From positions 3,720,001 to 3,784,000 of the forward strand of contig NZ_AP027041.1 of assembly GCF_027924565.1 (NCBI RefSeq): a stretch of 64,000 bases of DNA, written 5' to 3'. Numbering within the stretch: position 1 is the first letter of the stretch; the number at the start of each line of letters is the position of its first letter. This DNA is from Lysobacter auxotrophicus. GTDB taxonomy: Bacteria; Pseudomonadota; Gammaproteobacteria; Xanthomonadales; Xanthomonadaceae. The translations under genes were made by a program, and so were the position numbers. This document shows positions 8,172-15,885 of the stretch, one piece after another. The notes beneath the pieces are model-generated. The model did no database searches. It was not told the DNA's origin and saw only the letters and a list, made by a program, of their open reading frames with translations.

Positions 8172-8918
8172 ATGAGCATCCATCTGCGATCGTTCGCGAC
8201 TGCTGCCATGGCCCTGTGCATGATGGGTGCACCGCTTGCATCCCACGCGCAGGAAAGCGAAGCGTGGGAGTGGGCGATCGCGCCCTACCTCTGGGCTCCG
8301 AGCATCGCGACGGATCTGCGCACCGGCCAGCCACCCGCAGAAACCGATTCGGCATTCTCCGACATCATCGACAAGATCGATGGTGCGTTCCTGATACATG
8401 CCGAGGGACGAGGCGATCGCTTCGGTGTGTTCGCCGATTACATCTTTCTTGGCCTGGCGGACGACAGGGAGTTTCCGCGGATCAGGACCCAGTCCGATCT
8501 CGATTCGCAGCTGTTCGAGCTGGCCGCCTTCTGGAGTCCGGGCCAGGAGCGTTTCCGCGGGCTGGATGTGTTCGGCGGCCTGCGTTACGTCGACGTGGAC
8601 CTCAAGGTCAGGTTCGACCCCGTCAATCCGGTCTTCTCCCCGTCGGAGCGCGGCATCGACAAGTCCTACAGCGACTTCATGCTCGGAGCGCGTTACACGT
8701 GGGCGTTGTCCGATCGCTGGCAGCTCACGTTGCGCGGCGACGGTTCGTTCGGAGAAACCGAAGGGACGCACAGCGCCAGCGCGGTAGTCCGATATCGCGT
8801 GAAGCATGGCGCCTGGATCGTCGGCTACCGATACCTGGCGATAGAGGTCGAGACCGGCGGCAACAACACCGATATCACGTTGAGCGGCCCGCTCGCCGGG
8901 TTTGAGTTCGCTTTCTGA
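8172..8918 (+). CDS. outer-membrane beta-barrel protein
   Basis: A 248-aa protein with a cleavable signal peptide (cleavage after ASHA). The mature part has alternating amphipathic strands, many Tyr/Trp/Phe, repeated GxRY turns, and ends in FEFAF with a terminal Phe, typical of outer-membrane barrels. ATG 8172 is chosen over upstream in-frame starts because GGGAGG lies at 8159-8164 and the signal peptide begins there. It resembles the small uncharacterised barrels often placed beside exported DUF1254 proteins. Function unknown. Confidence 0.75.
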   Translation: MSIHLRSFATAAMALCMMGAPLASHAQESEAWEWAIAPYLWAPSIATDLRTGQPPAETDSAFSDIIDKIDGAFLIHAEGRGDRFGVFADYIFLGLADDREFPRIRTQSDLDSQLFELAAFWSPGQERFRGLDVFGGLRYVDVDLKVRFDPVNPVFSPSERGIDKSYSDFMLGARYTWALSDRWQLTLRGDGSFGETEGTHSASAVVRYRVKHGAWIVGYRYLAIEVETGGNNTDITLSGPLAGFEFAF

Positions 8919-9029
8919 AACACGTGCCGCCAACGCATCAGATCGCGCAACGATTGATCCAGGCGCAATGTTGTATCGCTGAACGCGGATCCATCAACAA
9001 AATGCCGCCGAGCCCGCTTCGATGGGCCG

Positions 9030-9056
9030 GATGCCCGCTATCGGCCAGGATCGGAA
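9030..9056. repeat. diverged copy of the 28-bp palindrome
   Basis: GATGCCCGCTATCGGCCAGG then ATCGGAAG retains the left arm and loop but a damaged right arm. It lies immediately after the stop of the 98-aa minus-strand gene. Confidence 0.4.
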
Positions 9057-9334
9057 GCCTGCCGCGCGAGTGCAAGTCCTAGCTTCGCGGCTACGCCTTC
9101 AACGACCGCCTCGACGGTCGTGAGCACCAGTCGTTGGTTGTCGCTGTCGCTTTCCAAGACGAACGGGCAGTTTCCCGTGGTTGCTTCCAGCTGCACCTCC
9201 GAGCGGGAGGCCGGATGCGTAAAAAACCACACACCATCGTCATCGGCGCCAGGATGAACCACCTTCAGCTGGGAGACCTTGAGCGCCGGATACAACTCGA
9301 CGAGCGTGCGTTCGATCTGATCGATGTCGCGCAT
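9038..9334 (-). CDS. 98-aa hypothetical protein
   Basis: It starts MRDIDQIERTLVELYP and has no family I recognise. There is no signal peptide or membrane helix. The composition is mixed alpha/beta, with a segment rich in acidic and polar residues (FVLESDSDNQRLVLTTVEAVVEGVAAKLG). The frame is open further upstream to 9475, but that part runs through a palindromic repeat (9358) and the IS flank, so ATG at 9334 is preferred. It is bracketed by two copies of the 28-bp palindrome, like the genes at 19-21 kb. Confidence 0.5.
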   Translation of the reverse strand: MRDIDQIERTLVELYPALKVSQLKVVHPGADDDGVWFFTHPASRSEVQLEATTGNCPFVLESDSDNQRLVLTTVEAVVEGVAAKLGLALARQASDPGR

Positions 9335-9357
9335 CAGATTTCTCCACTCGGAGGACC

Positions 9358-9385
9358 AATGTCCGCTATCGGCCAGAAGCGGACG
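9358..9385. repeat. 28-bp imperfect palindrome, copy 3
   Basis: AATGTCCGCTATCGGCCAGA then AGCGGACG; full-length member just upstream of the 98-aa gene. Confidence 0.65.
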
Positions 9386-9551
9386 TCGCTTACCGACACT
9401 CCTTGGCGGGCGTAACGGGTTACGAGGGCTCTTCGGCGCGGTAACAGACTCAGGTTGACCCTTCACCCGAGCCAAGGCCGTAAGCTCCCCCGGCAGGCAG
9501 ACATCTCATAACTAGAACTTTCTGGCATCGTTTTCCCAGCCAGGAGGTTGC

Positions 9552-9818
9552 ATGCGCACTTCGAAGTTCACCGAAGGCCAGATCGTCTCGATCCTCAAGC
9601 AGGCGGACGCTGGCGTGCCGGTAAAAGACCTGTGTCGACAGGCCGGCATCAGCACCGCGACCTACTACCAGTGGAAGAGCAAGTACGGCGGTCTGGAAGC
9701 GTCCGAACTGCGACGGGTCAAGGAGCTCGAAGCCGAGAACGCCAAGCTCAAACGCATGTACGCGGAGATGGCGCTGGACAACGCGGCACTGAAGGACCTG
9801 ATCGCAAAAAAACTGTAG
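9552..9818 (+). CDS. IS3 transposase OrfA
   Basis: An 88-aa helix-turn-helix protein of the transposase_8 (HTH_Tnp_1) family: FTEGQIVSILKQADAGVPVKDLCRQAGISTATYYQWKSKY, then a leucine-rich coiled coil (ELEAENAKLKRMYAEMALDNAALKDLI). It ends just after a seven-A run. It binds the IS ends and, by frameshifting, forms OrfAB. Confidence 0.9.
   Translation: MRTSKFTEGQIVSILKQADAGVPVKDLCRQAGISTATYYQWKSKYGGLEASELRRVKELEAENAKLKRMYAEMALDNAALKDLIAKKL
9806..9812 (+). promoter_or_regulatory. A7 slippery site for -1 frameshift
   Basis: Seven consecutive A residues lie two codons before the orfA stop. A -1 slip there joins orfA (frame of 9552) to orfB (frame beginning about 9812), the usual way IS3 elements make the OrfAB transposase. 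Confidence 0.7.
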
Positions 9819-10666
9819 GGCCGGCCCAGAAGCGTGAGGCGGTGCGCTTTCTGACCGAAGTGCACGCGCGGCCGCTGAGCCGGTCCTGTGGCTACCTGGG
9901 GCTGTCGCGGGCAGCGTGGTACGCGCCGCCGCTGGACTGGACGGTGCGCGATGCGGAGTTGATCGCAGCGCTGGCAAAGCTGGTGGAGGAGCGGCCCAGC
10001 CGCGGCTTCTGGAAGTGCAGCGATCAGCTGCGCCGACAGCGGCCGGACTGGAATCCCAAGCGGATCTACCGGGTCTACAAGGCGATGCGATTGAACCTGC
10101 GGCGGGCTGCGAAGCGGCGCCTCCCAAAGCGCGAACGCGTGGCGCTGTACGTGCCCAGGCTGCCGGACACCGTCTGGTCGGTCGACTTCATGAGTGATGC
10201 GCTGGCCTGTGGTCGACGCTTCCGAACCTTCAACGTGGTCGACGCCTTCAACCGCGAGGTACTGCATATCGAGGTCGACACGTCGATCAACTCCAACCGG
10301 CTCGTGCGTGTGTTCGAGCAACTCAAACGCGATCACGGCTTGCCGCAGGTGCTGCGCTCGGACAACGGCCCGGAGTTCCTGGGCGAGGCCTTTACCGCCT
10401 GGTGCAAGGCCAACATCGTCGCGATCCAGTACATCCAACCCGGCAAGCCGAACCAGAACGCTTTCATCGAACGCTTCAACCGTACGTTCCGCGAAGAGGT
10501 ACTGGATCAACACCTGTTTGCACGCCTTGAAGACGTCCGCGAGGCCGTGCACTGGTGGATGATCGACTACAACGAGACTCGACCCCACGACGCGCTCGGC
10601 GGCTTGACGCCTGCCGAGTACCGCGTTCGACACGCCGAAAGTTCTACTTTTGAAGTGTCTGCTTGA
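9812..10666 (+). CDS. IS3 transposase OrfB (rve integrase core)
   Basis: About 284 aa in the -1 frame relative to orfA. It has the HTH_21 segment (SRGFWKCSDQLRRQ) and the DDE retroviral-type integrase core: Asp in VWSVDFMSD, Asp in LRSDNGPEF, and Glu in NAFIERFNRTFREEVLD. No own start is obvious; it is probably made as the OrfAB fusion. The reading frame is intact, so the element may be active. Confidence 0.9.
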   Translation, partial: TVGPAQKREAVRFLTEVHARPLSRSCGYLGLSRAAWYAPPLDWTVRDAELIAALAKLVEERPSRGFWKCSDQLRRQRPDWNPKRIYRVYKAMRLNLRRAAKRRLPKRERVALYVPRLPDTVWSVDFMSDALACGRRFRTFNVVDAFNREVLHIEVDTSINSNRLVRVFEQLKRDHGLPQVLRSDNGPEFLGEAFTAWCKANIVAIQYIQPGKPNQNAFIERFNRTFREEVLDQHLFARLEDVREAVHWWMIDYNETRPHDALGGLTPAEYRVRHAESSTFEVSA

Positions 10667-10680
10667 CGGGGGAGCTTACG

Positions 10681-10806
10681 CCTTCCCCCATGAAACTCCC
10701 GTTGCTCTGCCGTTTGTGCGGCATGGAACTGCTCTTTTGCGGCAAAGGCCTTCTCTCGCAATAGAAAGCCTAGATCCAGAAGGAAGTTGTCAGCGATGTC
10801 TGTCAT
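10681..10806 (-). pseudogene. cassette gene truncated by the IS element
   Basis: A minus-strand reading frame starts with ATG at 10806 (MTDIADNFLLDLGFLLREKA) and runs into the IS end at 10681 after about 42 residues. It has the layout of a cassette gene: its start lies a few bases after an attC core (10810-10816). No continuation and no attC are found on the far side of the IS (below 9479). The 3' part and attC of this cassette, and anything beyond, were therefore lost or moved. Confidence 0.55.
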
Positions 10807-10809
10807 GCG

Positions 10810-10921
10810 GCCTAACACCTAAGTTAAGCCGAGACGCGTAGTGGAGCAAACCACATGGCAAGCTTTTCCTGCCATGTGGTTTGCGTAACGAAGCGGCTTC
10901 GGCTTGAACGCATTGTTAGGC
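10810..10921 (-). repeat. attC site 1 (112 bp, long form)
   Basis: Core GCCTAAC at 10810 and GTTAGGC ending at 10921. The central stem is lengthened by perfectly complementary 15-base arms GCAAACCACATGGCA and TGCCATGTGGTTTGC. It belongs to the GFA-protein cassette. Confidence 0.85.
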
Positions 10922-11320
10922 CTCAACCCGGTCCGCCGGATGTTTGATCCCGTCGTTAACTGGCACATCCGGAATGGCAAAAGGATTTATGCCCTCTAGG
11001 CAGCCGACGTTGAAGCCGTACTGGTGAGGGTTGGACCGACGCTGGTGGTGCGTGTAAATGCCGCAGTTGCCACAGAAGTAGTGCTTGGCGGTATGGGTGT
11101 TGAACTCGTAGAGCTTGAGATGCTCCGAGCCTTTCACGATGCGAATCCCACCCAAGGGAACCGACGCCACCACTGCACCCTTGCGACGGCAGATGGAACA
11201 GTCGCAGCGCCTGGGATTAACGATGCCCTGTGGCAGGTCAAGCTCAAGCTCCACAGAGCCGCAGTGACACGTGGCACGGTGCTTGGCTAGGACAGGCACG
11301 CCGTCGATCTCTTTAAGCAC
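10916..11320 (-). CDS. cassette: GFA/CENP-V-type zinc protein
   Basis: A 134-aa protein of the GFA family (glutathione-dependent formaldehyde-activating-like). The zinc ligands are visible: TCHCGSVE near residue 18, RRCDCSICRRKG near 40, and FCGNCGIYTHH near 84. These Mss4-fold proteins bind zinc, and some bind glutathione adducts; the substrate is unknown. Its stop codon is the TAA of the attC core (tta at 10916). First intact cassette beside the IS element. Confidence 0.85.
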   Translation of the reverse strand: MLKEIDGVPVLAKHRATCHCGSVELELDLPQGIVNPRRCDCSICRRKGAVVASVPLGGIRIVKGSEHLKLYEFNTHTAKHYFCGNCGIYTHHQRRSNPHQYGFNVGCLEGINPFAIPDVPVNDGIKHPADRVEA

Positions 11321-11339
11321 CCGCAGACTCTCCCTTGAG

Positions 11340-11399
11340 GCCTAACGCCTGAATTAAGCCGCGCCGCGAAGCGGCGTCGGCTTGAATGAACTGTTAGGC
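11340..11399 (-). repeat. attC site 2 (60 bp)
   Basis: GCCTAAC at 11340 to GTTAGGC at 11393-11399; standard stem with GCGCCGCGAAGCGGCG. Confidence 0.9.
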
Positions 11400-11609
11400 C
11401 CCATGCCGGGCCTTGTGGTAAGCGACAAGAGCATTAGCGTGGCCGTGCCCGATCTTGTACTCAGTCTTGAGGAAAGCGACCTGCTCCATATGCTTCTTGT
11501 CTCGAACAGAATCGAGAACTTTGAACCAATGATCGACGGGCTTGACGTATGCCTTCTCGATAGATGGGAAGTACGAAGCCGGTCCCTTAACTTTTGTAGC
11601 AGTAGTCAT
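11394..11609 (-). CDS. cassette: DUF4287-like small protein
   Basis: A 71-aa protein (MTTATKVKGPASYFPSIEKA) ending YKIGHGHANALVAYHKARHGA. The central HW-FKVLDS stretch followed by the short GHGHANALV helix fits the DUF4287 family, found alone or in front of DUF5655. Function unknown. It stops on the attC core TAA. Confidence 0.7.
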   Translation of the reverse strand: MTTATKVKGPASYFPSIEKAYVKPVDHWFKVLDSVRDKKHMEQVAFLKTEYKIGHGHANALVAYHKARHGA

Positions 11610-11722
11610 GAATTCGCCCTTCTGTTCCGGAGAAGCAGGGGATAACCGGGATAGCTACCTGGCCTGCATCTACCTGTCCGACGAATGAGCTAATGGAAAA
11701 TCGACAACAATCGTCATCAGGG

Positions 11723-11834
11723 GTCTAACGCCTAAGTTAAGCCGAGACGCGTAGTGGAGCGAAGCACATGGCAAGCTGTATCTGCCATGTGCTTTGCGGA
11801 ACGAAGCGGCTTCGGCTTGAACGCATTGTTAGGT
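11723..11834 (-). repeat. attC site 3 (112 bp, long form)
   Basis: GTCTAAC at 11723 to GTTAGGT at 11828-11834. Same long stem as site 1 but with arms GCGAAGCACATGGCA and TGCCATGTGCTTTGC. The C-G pair of site 1 is G-C here, a compensatory change. Confidence 0.85.
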
Positions 11835-11851
11835 CGCGACCCACGATACCC

Positions 11852-12247
11852 CTAAACATGCTTGATCCACTGCCGGACGATTGCAACCAGCGCGTGGTTC
11901 TTCTGCGCCAGGTCTTCCGGCCCCTTGAAGCTGATAGATGCGCGGTCTGTCCCGAGCCACTTAAGCAGCCCGTCCGGGTCAGCAATGGCACCAGGCGGAA
12001 CCGCCCGCTTGGACTTTGCTCCGAGATGAAGAATGAGCTGCAAAGAATCCTTCGCCCGCAAATGCATCGTGGCGAAGTGCTCAGATGTACGAAAGCTAGG
12101 TGCGTTCCATTTGATCTCTTCGGAGATCTTCGGATCCACCCCGAGCAGGAGCTGCCTGAGTGCAACGATCTCATGCTTGAGCGGATGATCGAGCGCGTCA
12201 ATAAAGGACTGCACCGTAGTAGCTGGTTTGCGGATTTTCTCAGCCAT
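11852..12247 (-). CDS. cassette: DUF1801 (YdhG-like) protein
   Basis: A 131-aa protein with the DUF1801 fold: FIDALDHPLKHEIVALRQLLLGVDPKISEEIKWNAPSF, then a beta-rich middle (LQLILHLGAKSK) and a C-terminal helix. These proteins are common in mobile DNA; their biochemical role is not established. It stops before its attC. Confidence 0.8.
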   Translation of the reverse strand: MAEKIRKPATTVQSFIDALDHPLKHEIVALRQLLLGVDPKISEEIKWNAPSFRTSEHFATMHLRAKDSLQLILHLGAKSKRAVPPGAIADPDGLLKWLGTDRASISFKGPEDLAQKNHALVAIVRQWIKHV

Positions 12248-12267
12248 TCCCGCGTCCTTCCCTAGCG

Positions 12268-12327
12268 GCCTAACACCTGAGTTAAGCCGCGCCGCGAAGC
12301 GGCGTCGGCTTGGACGAATTGTTAGGC
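12268..12327 (-). repeat. attC site 4 (60 bp)
   Basis: GCCTAAC to GTTAGGC, standard stem. Confidence 0.9.
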
Positions 12328-12582
12328 GGCTGGCTCAAGATCTTCCGGGAACTGACCTGCGGGACCCCACTCAGCTTCAGTGAAGTCTTCCGGTACGTTC
12401 CGACGGCGCCACGCCCGATTGAGATGAGCGTACACGTGGCCCAGATCGACGCGAAGCTCCGGCTCGCCATACTCGGGGCCTGCCTGAATCTCCCGGATGA
12501 GCTGGCCAAGATGTTCGTGCGCATCTTCAAGATCGCTCAGAAGTAGCGACCAGCCCATCGGGTTCGAGTTGCGATCAATCAT
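12322..12582 (-). CDS. cassette: 86-aa hypothetical protein
   Basis: Starts MIDRNSNPMGWSLLLSDLED; mostly helical and acidic, with WRRRNVPEDFTEAEWGPAGQFPEDLEP at the C-terminus. I recognise no named family. ATG 12582 lies 10 bp after the next attC. The stop is the attC core TAA. Confidence 0.7.
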   Translation of the reverse strand: MIDRNSNPMGWSLLLSDLEDAHEHLGQLIREIQAGPEYGEPELRVDLGHVYAHLNRAWRRRNVPEDFTEAEWGPAGQFPEDLEPAA

Positions 12583-12591
12583 GTTCCAGCC

Positions 12592-12651
12592 GCCTAACAC
12601 CTGAGTTAAGCCGCGCCGCGAAGCGGCGTCGGCTTGGACGAATTGTTAGAG
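12592..12651 (-). repeat. attC site 5 (60 bp)
   Basis: GCCTAAC to GTTAGAG; standard stem, last core base deviating from the consensus. Confidence 0.85.
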
Positions 12652-12892
12652 ATCACACGCTGAAAGAGCGGCCGGCCGGATCTCTTGGCTTGCGGCGAGT
12701 CTGCCACGCGAGCGCGAGAGCTGGCACGCAACGGGAAACGAAAGGCGCAACGCCACGCTTTCCGCGGCCAGGAGAAGACGGCGCGAGCGCGATACTTGCG
12801 CCGCGGCCACGATTGCTGCCGCCGAATGCTGCCGTGAACCCGGATGCACAAGAACGCCCATGGAGCCGCCGGAAATACTGCCCTCGTGTGAG
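12652..12892 (-). other. cassette without recognisable ORF (241 bp)
   Basis: Between attC 5 and attC 6. Three overlapping short frames are open, but none has a convincing start or a plausible protein. It is GC-rich with runs such as GAGCGCGAGAG. It could carry a promoter, an RNA, or a decayed gene. Confidence 0.5.
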
Positions 12893-12952
12893 CGCTAACA
12901 CCTGAGTTAAGCCGCGCCGCGAAGCGGCGTCGGCTTGGACGAATTGTTAGGC
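12893..12952 (-). repeat. attC site 6 (60 bp)
   Basis: CGCTAAC to GTTAGGC, standard stem. Confidence 0.9.
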
Positions 12953-13288
12953 ATTCGACCCCGCCAACTGCCGGCGCAGCAACTGCACAGCGCGAGCGCG
13001 GCCCCGATTGGCCGGCATTGACTCAAGGCGCACGATTTCCTGCTCAAGATCATGGCGCTGCCGGACAGCCATCTCGTGCTCCCGAACATCACGGGCGGTA
13101 CGCTCCCGAAACAGCTGCTCACGGAGCGCAGCCCACTCTCGGACCTTCTGCTTAGGAGGGACTAGAATCCTGTAGCCCAGAAAAGTGCACTCCTTGCTGC
13201 AGATAGGGCACGGAACCTCCCCGCGGAAGGCGGAGCTGCGCCGGACGGCGCTCCTGCAGTTGAAACACACCCACGCTGAAGTTGCCAT
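12947..13288 (-). CDS. cassette: zinc-ribbon/coiled-coil protein
   Basis: A 113-aa protein. An N-terminal zinc ribbon is visible: CFNC at about residues 8-11 and CPIC at 27-30. It is followed by a charged helical region (REHEMAVRQRHDLEQEIVRLE) likely to form a coiled coil. The stop is the attC core TAA. Function unknown. Confidence 0.75.
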   Translation of the reverse strand: MATSAWVCFNCRSAVRRSSAFRGEVPCPICSKECTFLGYRILVPPKQKVREWAALREQLFRERTARDVREHEMAVRQRHDLEQEIVRLESMPANRGRARAVQLLRRQLAGSNA

Positions 13289-13295
13289 GGCAAAG

Positions 13296-13355
13296 GCCTA
13301 ACACCTGAGTTAAGCCGCGCCGCGAAGCGGCGTCGGCTTGGACGAATTGTTAGGC
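13296..13355 (-). repeat. attC site 7 (60 bp)
   Basis: GCCTAAC to GTTAGGC, standard stem. Confidence 0.9.
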
Positions 13356-13363
13356 GGCTACCC

Positions 13364-13609
13364 CTACGCGCCGCCCGCGTGCCTTACCCATGGACAAAGG
13401 GCTGCCAAGACGATCAGACCTGCCGGTATCGTGGCGGACAGAGCGAGTTCACGCCACGGGAAAGGCTCGGTTCCGTCCGGATTGGCAAACCCTCCTGGCA
13501 GATCATCGTCGATGGTGACGAGAAAACCGATAAGGGGCAGGCCTGAAACAGCGATGAGTGTGACGACAAATGGCACATGCGCGAAGTAGGATGCGCCTGC
13601 CGCTATCAC
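13364..13609 (-). CDS. cassette: small membrane protein
   Basis: An 81-aa protein with two hydrophobic segments (FVVTLIAVSGLPLIGFLV and ALSATIPAGLIVLAALCPWV) separated by an acidic loop with DDDLPGG. The start is uncertain: GTG 13609 opens it, and the frame is open a few codons further to a stop. It ends before the attC. No family recognised. Confidence 0.55.
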   Translation of the reverse strand: MIAAGASYFAHVPFVVTLIAVSGLPLIGFLVTIDDDLPGGFANPDGTEPFPWRELALSATIPAGLIVLAALCPWVRHAGGA

Positions 13610-13674
13610 CGCAGTGACCGCAATGCTTTAGCCCACGCCTGCCACCTCTTCGGCTTCTGCTCACTGTCCATGCC

Positions 13675-13734
13675 GCCTAACACCTGAGTTAAGCCGCGCC
13701 GCGAAGCGGCGTCGGCTTGGACGAATTGTTAGCC
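13675..13734 (-). repeat. attC site 8 (60 bp)
   Basis: GCCTAAC to GTTAGCC, standard stem. Confidence 0.9.
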
Positions 13735-13735
13735 A

Positions 13736-14176
13736 TCACCGAGTGAGCTGTGCGACTACGGCGGGCGCTAGCGCGGTAGCAGCTGAGAACGCCTGCTGAG
13801 CAAGCAGTTTGACCGTTTCAGTGCCCGCTTCTCGCACACCGCCGGCGAGCGCTCGGCGAATCCGCGCAATGAGTGGCTCGCGATTCTCCAGCGAGCCCGG
13901 CGTGCTGCCAAGAACTGCTAGACCCTTAGACGTAAGCCGCACCTCAAGGAACACGGCCCTTTCAAGGTATCTGCCCTGATGGGTGACAAACCCCTCCTCG
14001 GCGAGAAACGTCACGGCATGCTCAGCAGCCTGCAACAAGTCGAACCCAACGGCCTGATCGACATCCTCCGGAAGCAGGCTTGCCCCGATAGACACTGCAT
14101 CGACTTCGACTGGCGTGGGGAAGCTCGAGTACAGGCGTTCAAACAGCGCGAGAGTGAAACGATCGAAGAACTCCAT
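13736..14176 (-). CDS. cassette: 146-aa hypothetical protein
   Basis: Starts MEFFDRFTLALFERLYSSFP. The layout suggests a winged-helix-like fold (AAEHAVTFLAEEGFVTHQGRYLERAVFLEVRLTSKGLAVL) followed by an alanine-rich helix. Related proteins occur in phage and mobile DNA, but I cannot name the family. ATG 14176 is preferred; an in-frame GTG lies at 14185. The stop lies two bases outside the attC. Confidence 0.65.
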   Translation of the reverse strand: MEFFDRFTLALFERLYSSFPTPVEVDAVSIGASLLPEDVDQAVGFDLLQAAEHAVTFLAEEGFVTHQGRYLERAVFLEVRLTSKGLAVLGSTPGSLENREPLIARIRRALAGGVREAGTETVKLLAQQAFSAATALAPAVVAQLTR

Positions 14177-14206
14177 GTTGTCCACGCGCGAGTCTCCTGC
14201 AGTGAT

Positions 14207-14266
14207 GGCTAACACCTGAGTTAAGCCGCGCCGCGAAGCGGCGTCGGCTTGGACGAATTGTTAGGT
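14207..14266 (-). repeat. attC site 9 (60 bp)
   Basis: GGCTAAC to GTTAGGT, standard stem. Confidence 0.9.
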
Positions 14267-14530
14267 GTGCTGGCCGCGTAGGTGCTCACGCCATTCCACG
14301 AGCAGATCACCGACTTCTTGGTTCGACTCGGCTGACCCACCCGAGCCAATCGGTGAGCGTTCGATTTCGGCCAGCAGCTTAGCAAGCGCGCCTGCTGAAG
14401 CGCCTGCCGCAAGTGCAGCGTACACCTGAGGCACGTAGCTCTCGTACTCGTCGCGAGCCTGCGGGACTTGGGCCGCCTGACAGGGATCCCAGACGTAGTG
14501 AAGCACCTCACTGATGCGGCGCCAGAGCAA
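14261..14530 (-). CDS. cassette: 'HYVWDP' family small protein
   Basis: About 89 aa: LLWRRISEVLHYVWDPCQAA followed by ARDEYESYVPQVYAALAAGA. This pattern (helix, H-Y-x-W-D-P, ARDEY-Y-PQV, then a helix) recurs in small cassette and island proteins of unknown role. No ATG lies in frame after the neighbouring attC; TTG 14530 is the likeliest start. The frame continues open through attC 10, but that part is not protein-like. The stop is the attC core TAA. Confidence 0.65.
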   Translation of the reverse strand: MLWRRISEVLHYVWDPCQAAQVPQARDEYESYVPQVYAALAAGASAGALAKLLAEIERSPIGSGGSAESNQEVGDLLVEWREHLRGQHT

Positions 14531-14565
14531 CTTCTCGTCGGGAGCTAATTGATTTCCCGCAGCAC

Positions 14566-14682
14566 ACCTAACACCCGAGCTAAGCCGCGCCGCAGCGCGA
14601 CGGTTGGGAACCGACGATACACCGGCCGTCGAACCTTTGAACGCAGCGACGATGCGGCGTCGGCTTGAGCGACTTGTTAGCT
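14566..14682 (-). repeat. attC site 10 (117 bp, variable-loop form)
   Basis: ACCTAAC to GTTAGCT. The ends match the standard site but the apical region is an unrelated ~60-bp insert. It pairs with the same class of site at 17703. Confidence 0.75.
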
Positions 14683-14968
14683 GCAACGGCAGCGGGCGCG
14701 AACCAAGGCAACGACCAAGCGGTTTTGAGCCCGCTGCGCCGGACGAAGCGACAGACCAGCAGAGCAAGCCCGCGCGAGCATTATTTCCGAAGCCGGCGCA
14801 GCCTCGCCGCTCCGCCACCGAGCGCCGGCACTGATAGCCGGGCGGTATGGAATACCGCTGACGACTCTGCCGCCACGGCGCGGGCCGAGAGACTTTGGCG
14901 AGCGAAGAGCGGCCGAAGCCCAGCGCGGAACCACGAGCGCCATCCGTAACCTCAGGACCGATAACAGC
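14683..14968 (-). other. ORF-less cassette, twin copy A
   Basis: It starts CTGCAACGGCAGCGGGCGCG, contains GAGCGCCGGCACTGA and GGCGGTATGGAATACCGCT, and ends CAGCAG before attC 11. It is clearly related to 17821-18110 along its length, with small insertions and deletions that are not multiples of three, so it is probably not protein-coding. Confidence 0.6.
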
Positions 14969-15028
14969 AGCTAACACCTGAGTTAAGCCGCGCCGCGAAG
15001 CGGCGTCGGCTTGGACGAGTTGTTAGAG
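14969..15028 (-). repeat. attC site 11 (60 bp)
   Basis: AGCTAAC to GTTAGAG, standard stem. The gene of this cassette reads into it. Confidence 0.9.
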
Positions 15029-15396
15029 GGCAGCTGTGTGACGCCTTGGGGGACGATTCTGAACCAGCCATTTGCCGGCTCATGCACAGCGACGTAAACC
15101 AAGTAGTTACAGCGACAACGCCCGCATGACTCGACACGAAATTTTGGCCAGCCGTCGATAAGCGACCGGTCTGCGCGCAAGCCAAAGTGCACGCGAATTG
15201 CCTCGGACTGTTCGGGACCTAACACGCTCTCGCGGTCTTGGTAGTTGCCGATATAGGAGGGAAGATTGATGGCAAGTGTGGAGTTGCAAGTCACACAGCC
15301 GGACCGAAAGTACTCCTCCGGGCGCGCGCTGGTCGAGTCGTAGACAGGGTCTCGCGTGGGGTCAGGAACTAGGACCCGCGTGCCGAAGATTTCCAT
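14983..15396 (-). CDS. cassette: cysteine-pair protein with attC-encoded tail
   Basis: A 137-aa protein starting MEIFGTRVLVPDPTRD. It has CVTC near residue 33 and CGRCRC near 92, suggesting a metal site. The reading frame passes through the attC core, so the protein ends SNNSSKPTPLRGAA, with 13 residues encoded by attC 11. Family unknown; soluble. Confidence 0.7.
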   Translation of the reverse strand: MEIFGTRVLVPDPTRDPVYDSTSARPEEYFRSGCVTCNSTLAINLPSYIGNYQDRESVLGPEQSEAIRVHFGLRADRSLIDGWPKFRVESCGRCRCNYLVYVAVHEPANGWFRIVPQGVTQLPSNNSSKPTPLRGAA

Positions 15397-15401
15397 CTGC
15401 C

Positions 15402-15461
15402 CTCTAACACCTGAGTTAAGCCGCGCCGCGAAGCGGCGTCGGCTTGGACGAATTGTTAGCG
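15402..15461 (-). repeat. attC site 12 (60 bp)
   Basis: CTCTAAC to GTTAGCG, standard stem. Confidence 0.9.
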
Positions 15462-15863
15462 CGCGCGTTCCTGCCAATAGCGCGCCGAGTATCGAAACCA
15501 CTCTGCGGTGGGCGCCCCATCGAGCAGCGCAGGCTTGAACCGGAGCTGCCGTACTTGTTTAGTGATTACCCGATTGAAAGCGGGATGAACTGTTTTCAGA
15601 ACTTTGACTTCCGTTACTTCACCCGATGGCGATATGAGGAGGTCGGCTTCGTATGTACCCGCGTAGCCGAGCCGCAAGAACTCCGCAGGGTAGGGAATGT
15701 TGAGAGAGTCGATAGGCTCAGCTGGGATAAAACGTTCGTCGCTGGGAGGAGCGGAGCCATCCTCGAGTCGTGGCGGCACCTTCTCTTGCGTGAATGCTGC
15801 CGACCAAGAAAGTAGCGCCGAGAGTGCCGCAATTGATCCGGTAAGTCTGCTTCTCTTCTGCAC
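15456..15863 (-). CDS. cassette: exported TonB-C-like protein
   Basis: A 135-aa protein with a signal peptide (IAALSALLSWSAAFTQ). The mature part contains a TonB C-terminal-type fold: YPAEFLRLGYAGTYEADLLISPSGEVTEVKVLKTVHPAFNRVITKQVRQLRFKPALLDGAP. There is no proline-rich spacer or membrane anchor, so it is not a classical TonB. It probably acts in the periplasm, partner unknown. The stop is the attC core TAA. Confidence 0.75.
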   Translation of the reverse strand: MQKRSRLTGSIAALSALLSWSAAFTQEKVPPRLEDGSAPPSDERFIPAEPIDSLNIPYPAEFLRLGYAGTYEADLLISPSGEVTEVKVLKTVHPAFNRVITKQVRQLRFKPALLDGAPTAEWFRYSARYWQERAR

Positions 15864-15885
15864 GAGCGAATTTCTCCCCTAAGCG

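Larger units (their letters stand above)
9479..10680 (+). mobile_element. IS3-family insertion sequence, apparently complete
   Basis: The terminal inverted repeats begin CGTAAGCTCCCCCG at both ends (left at about 9479; right reverse complement ending at about 10680). They continue as imperfect repeats for roughly 40 bp, including GCAGACA and AGAACTTTC. The element contains orfA and an overlapping orfB in the -1 frame, as in the IS3 family. A short target duplication could not be identified confidently. On the right it interrupts an integron cassette gene. Confidence 0.85.

Noticed and set aside
14261..14977. 238-codon fused cassette ORF on the minus strand
   Set aside because: It runs through an attC and an ORF-less cassette; only the last ~90 codons look like a protein.
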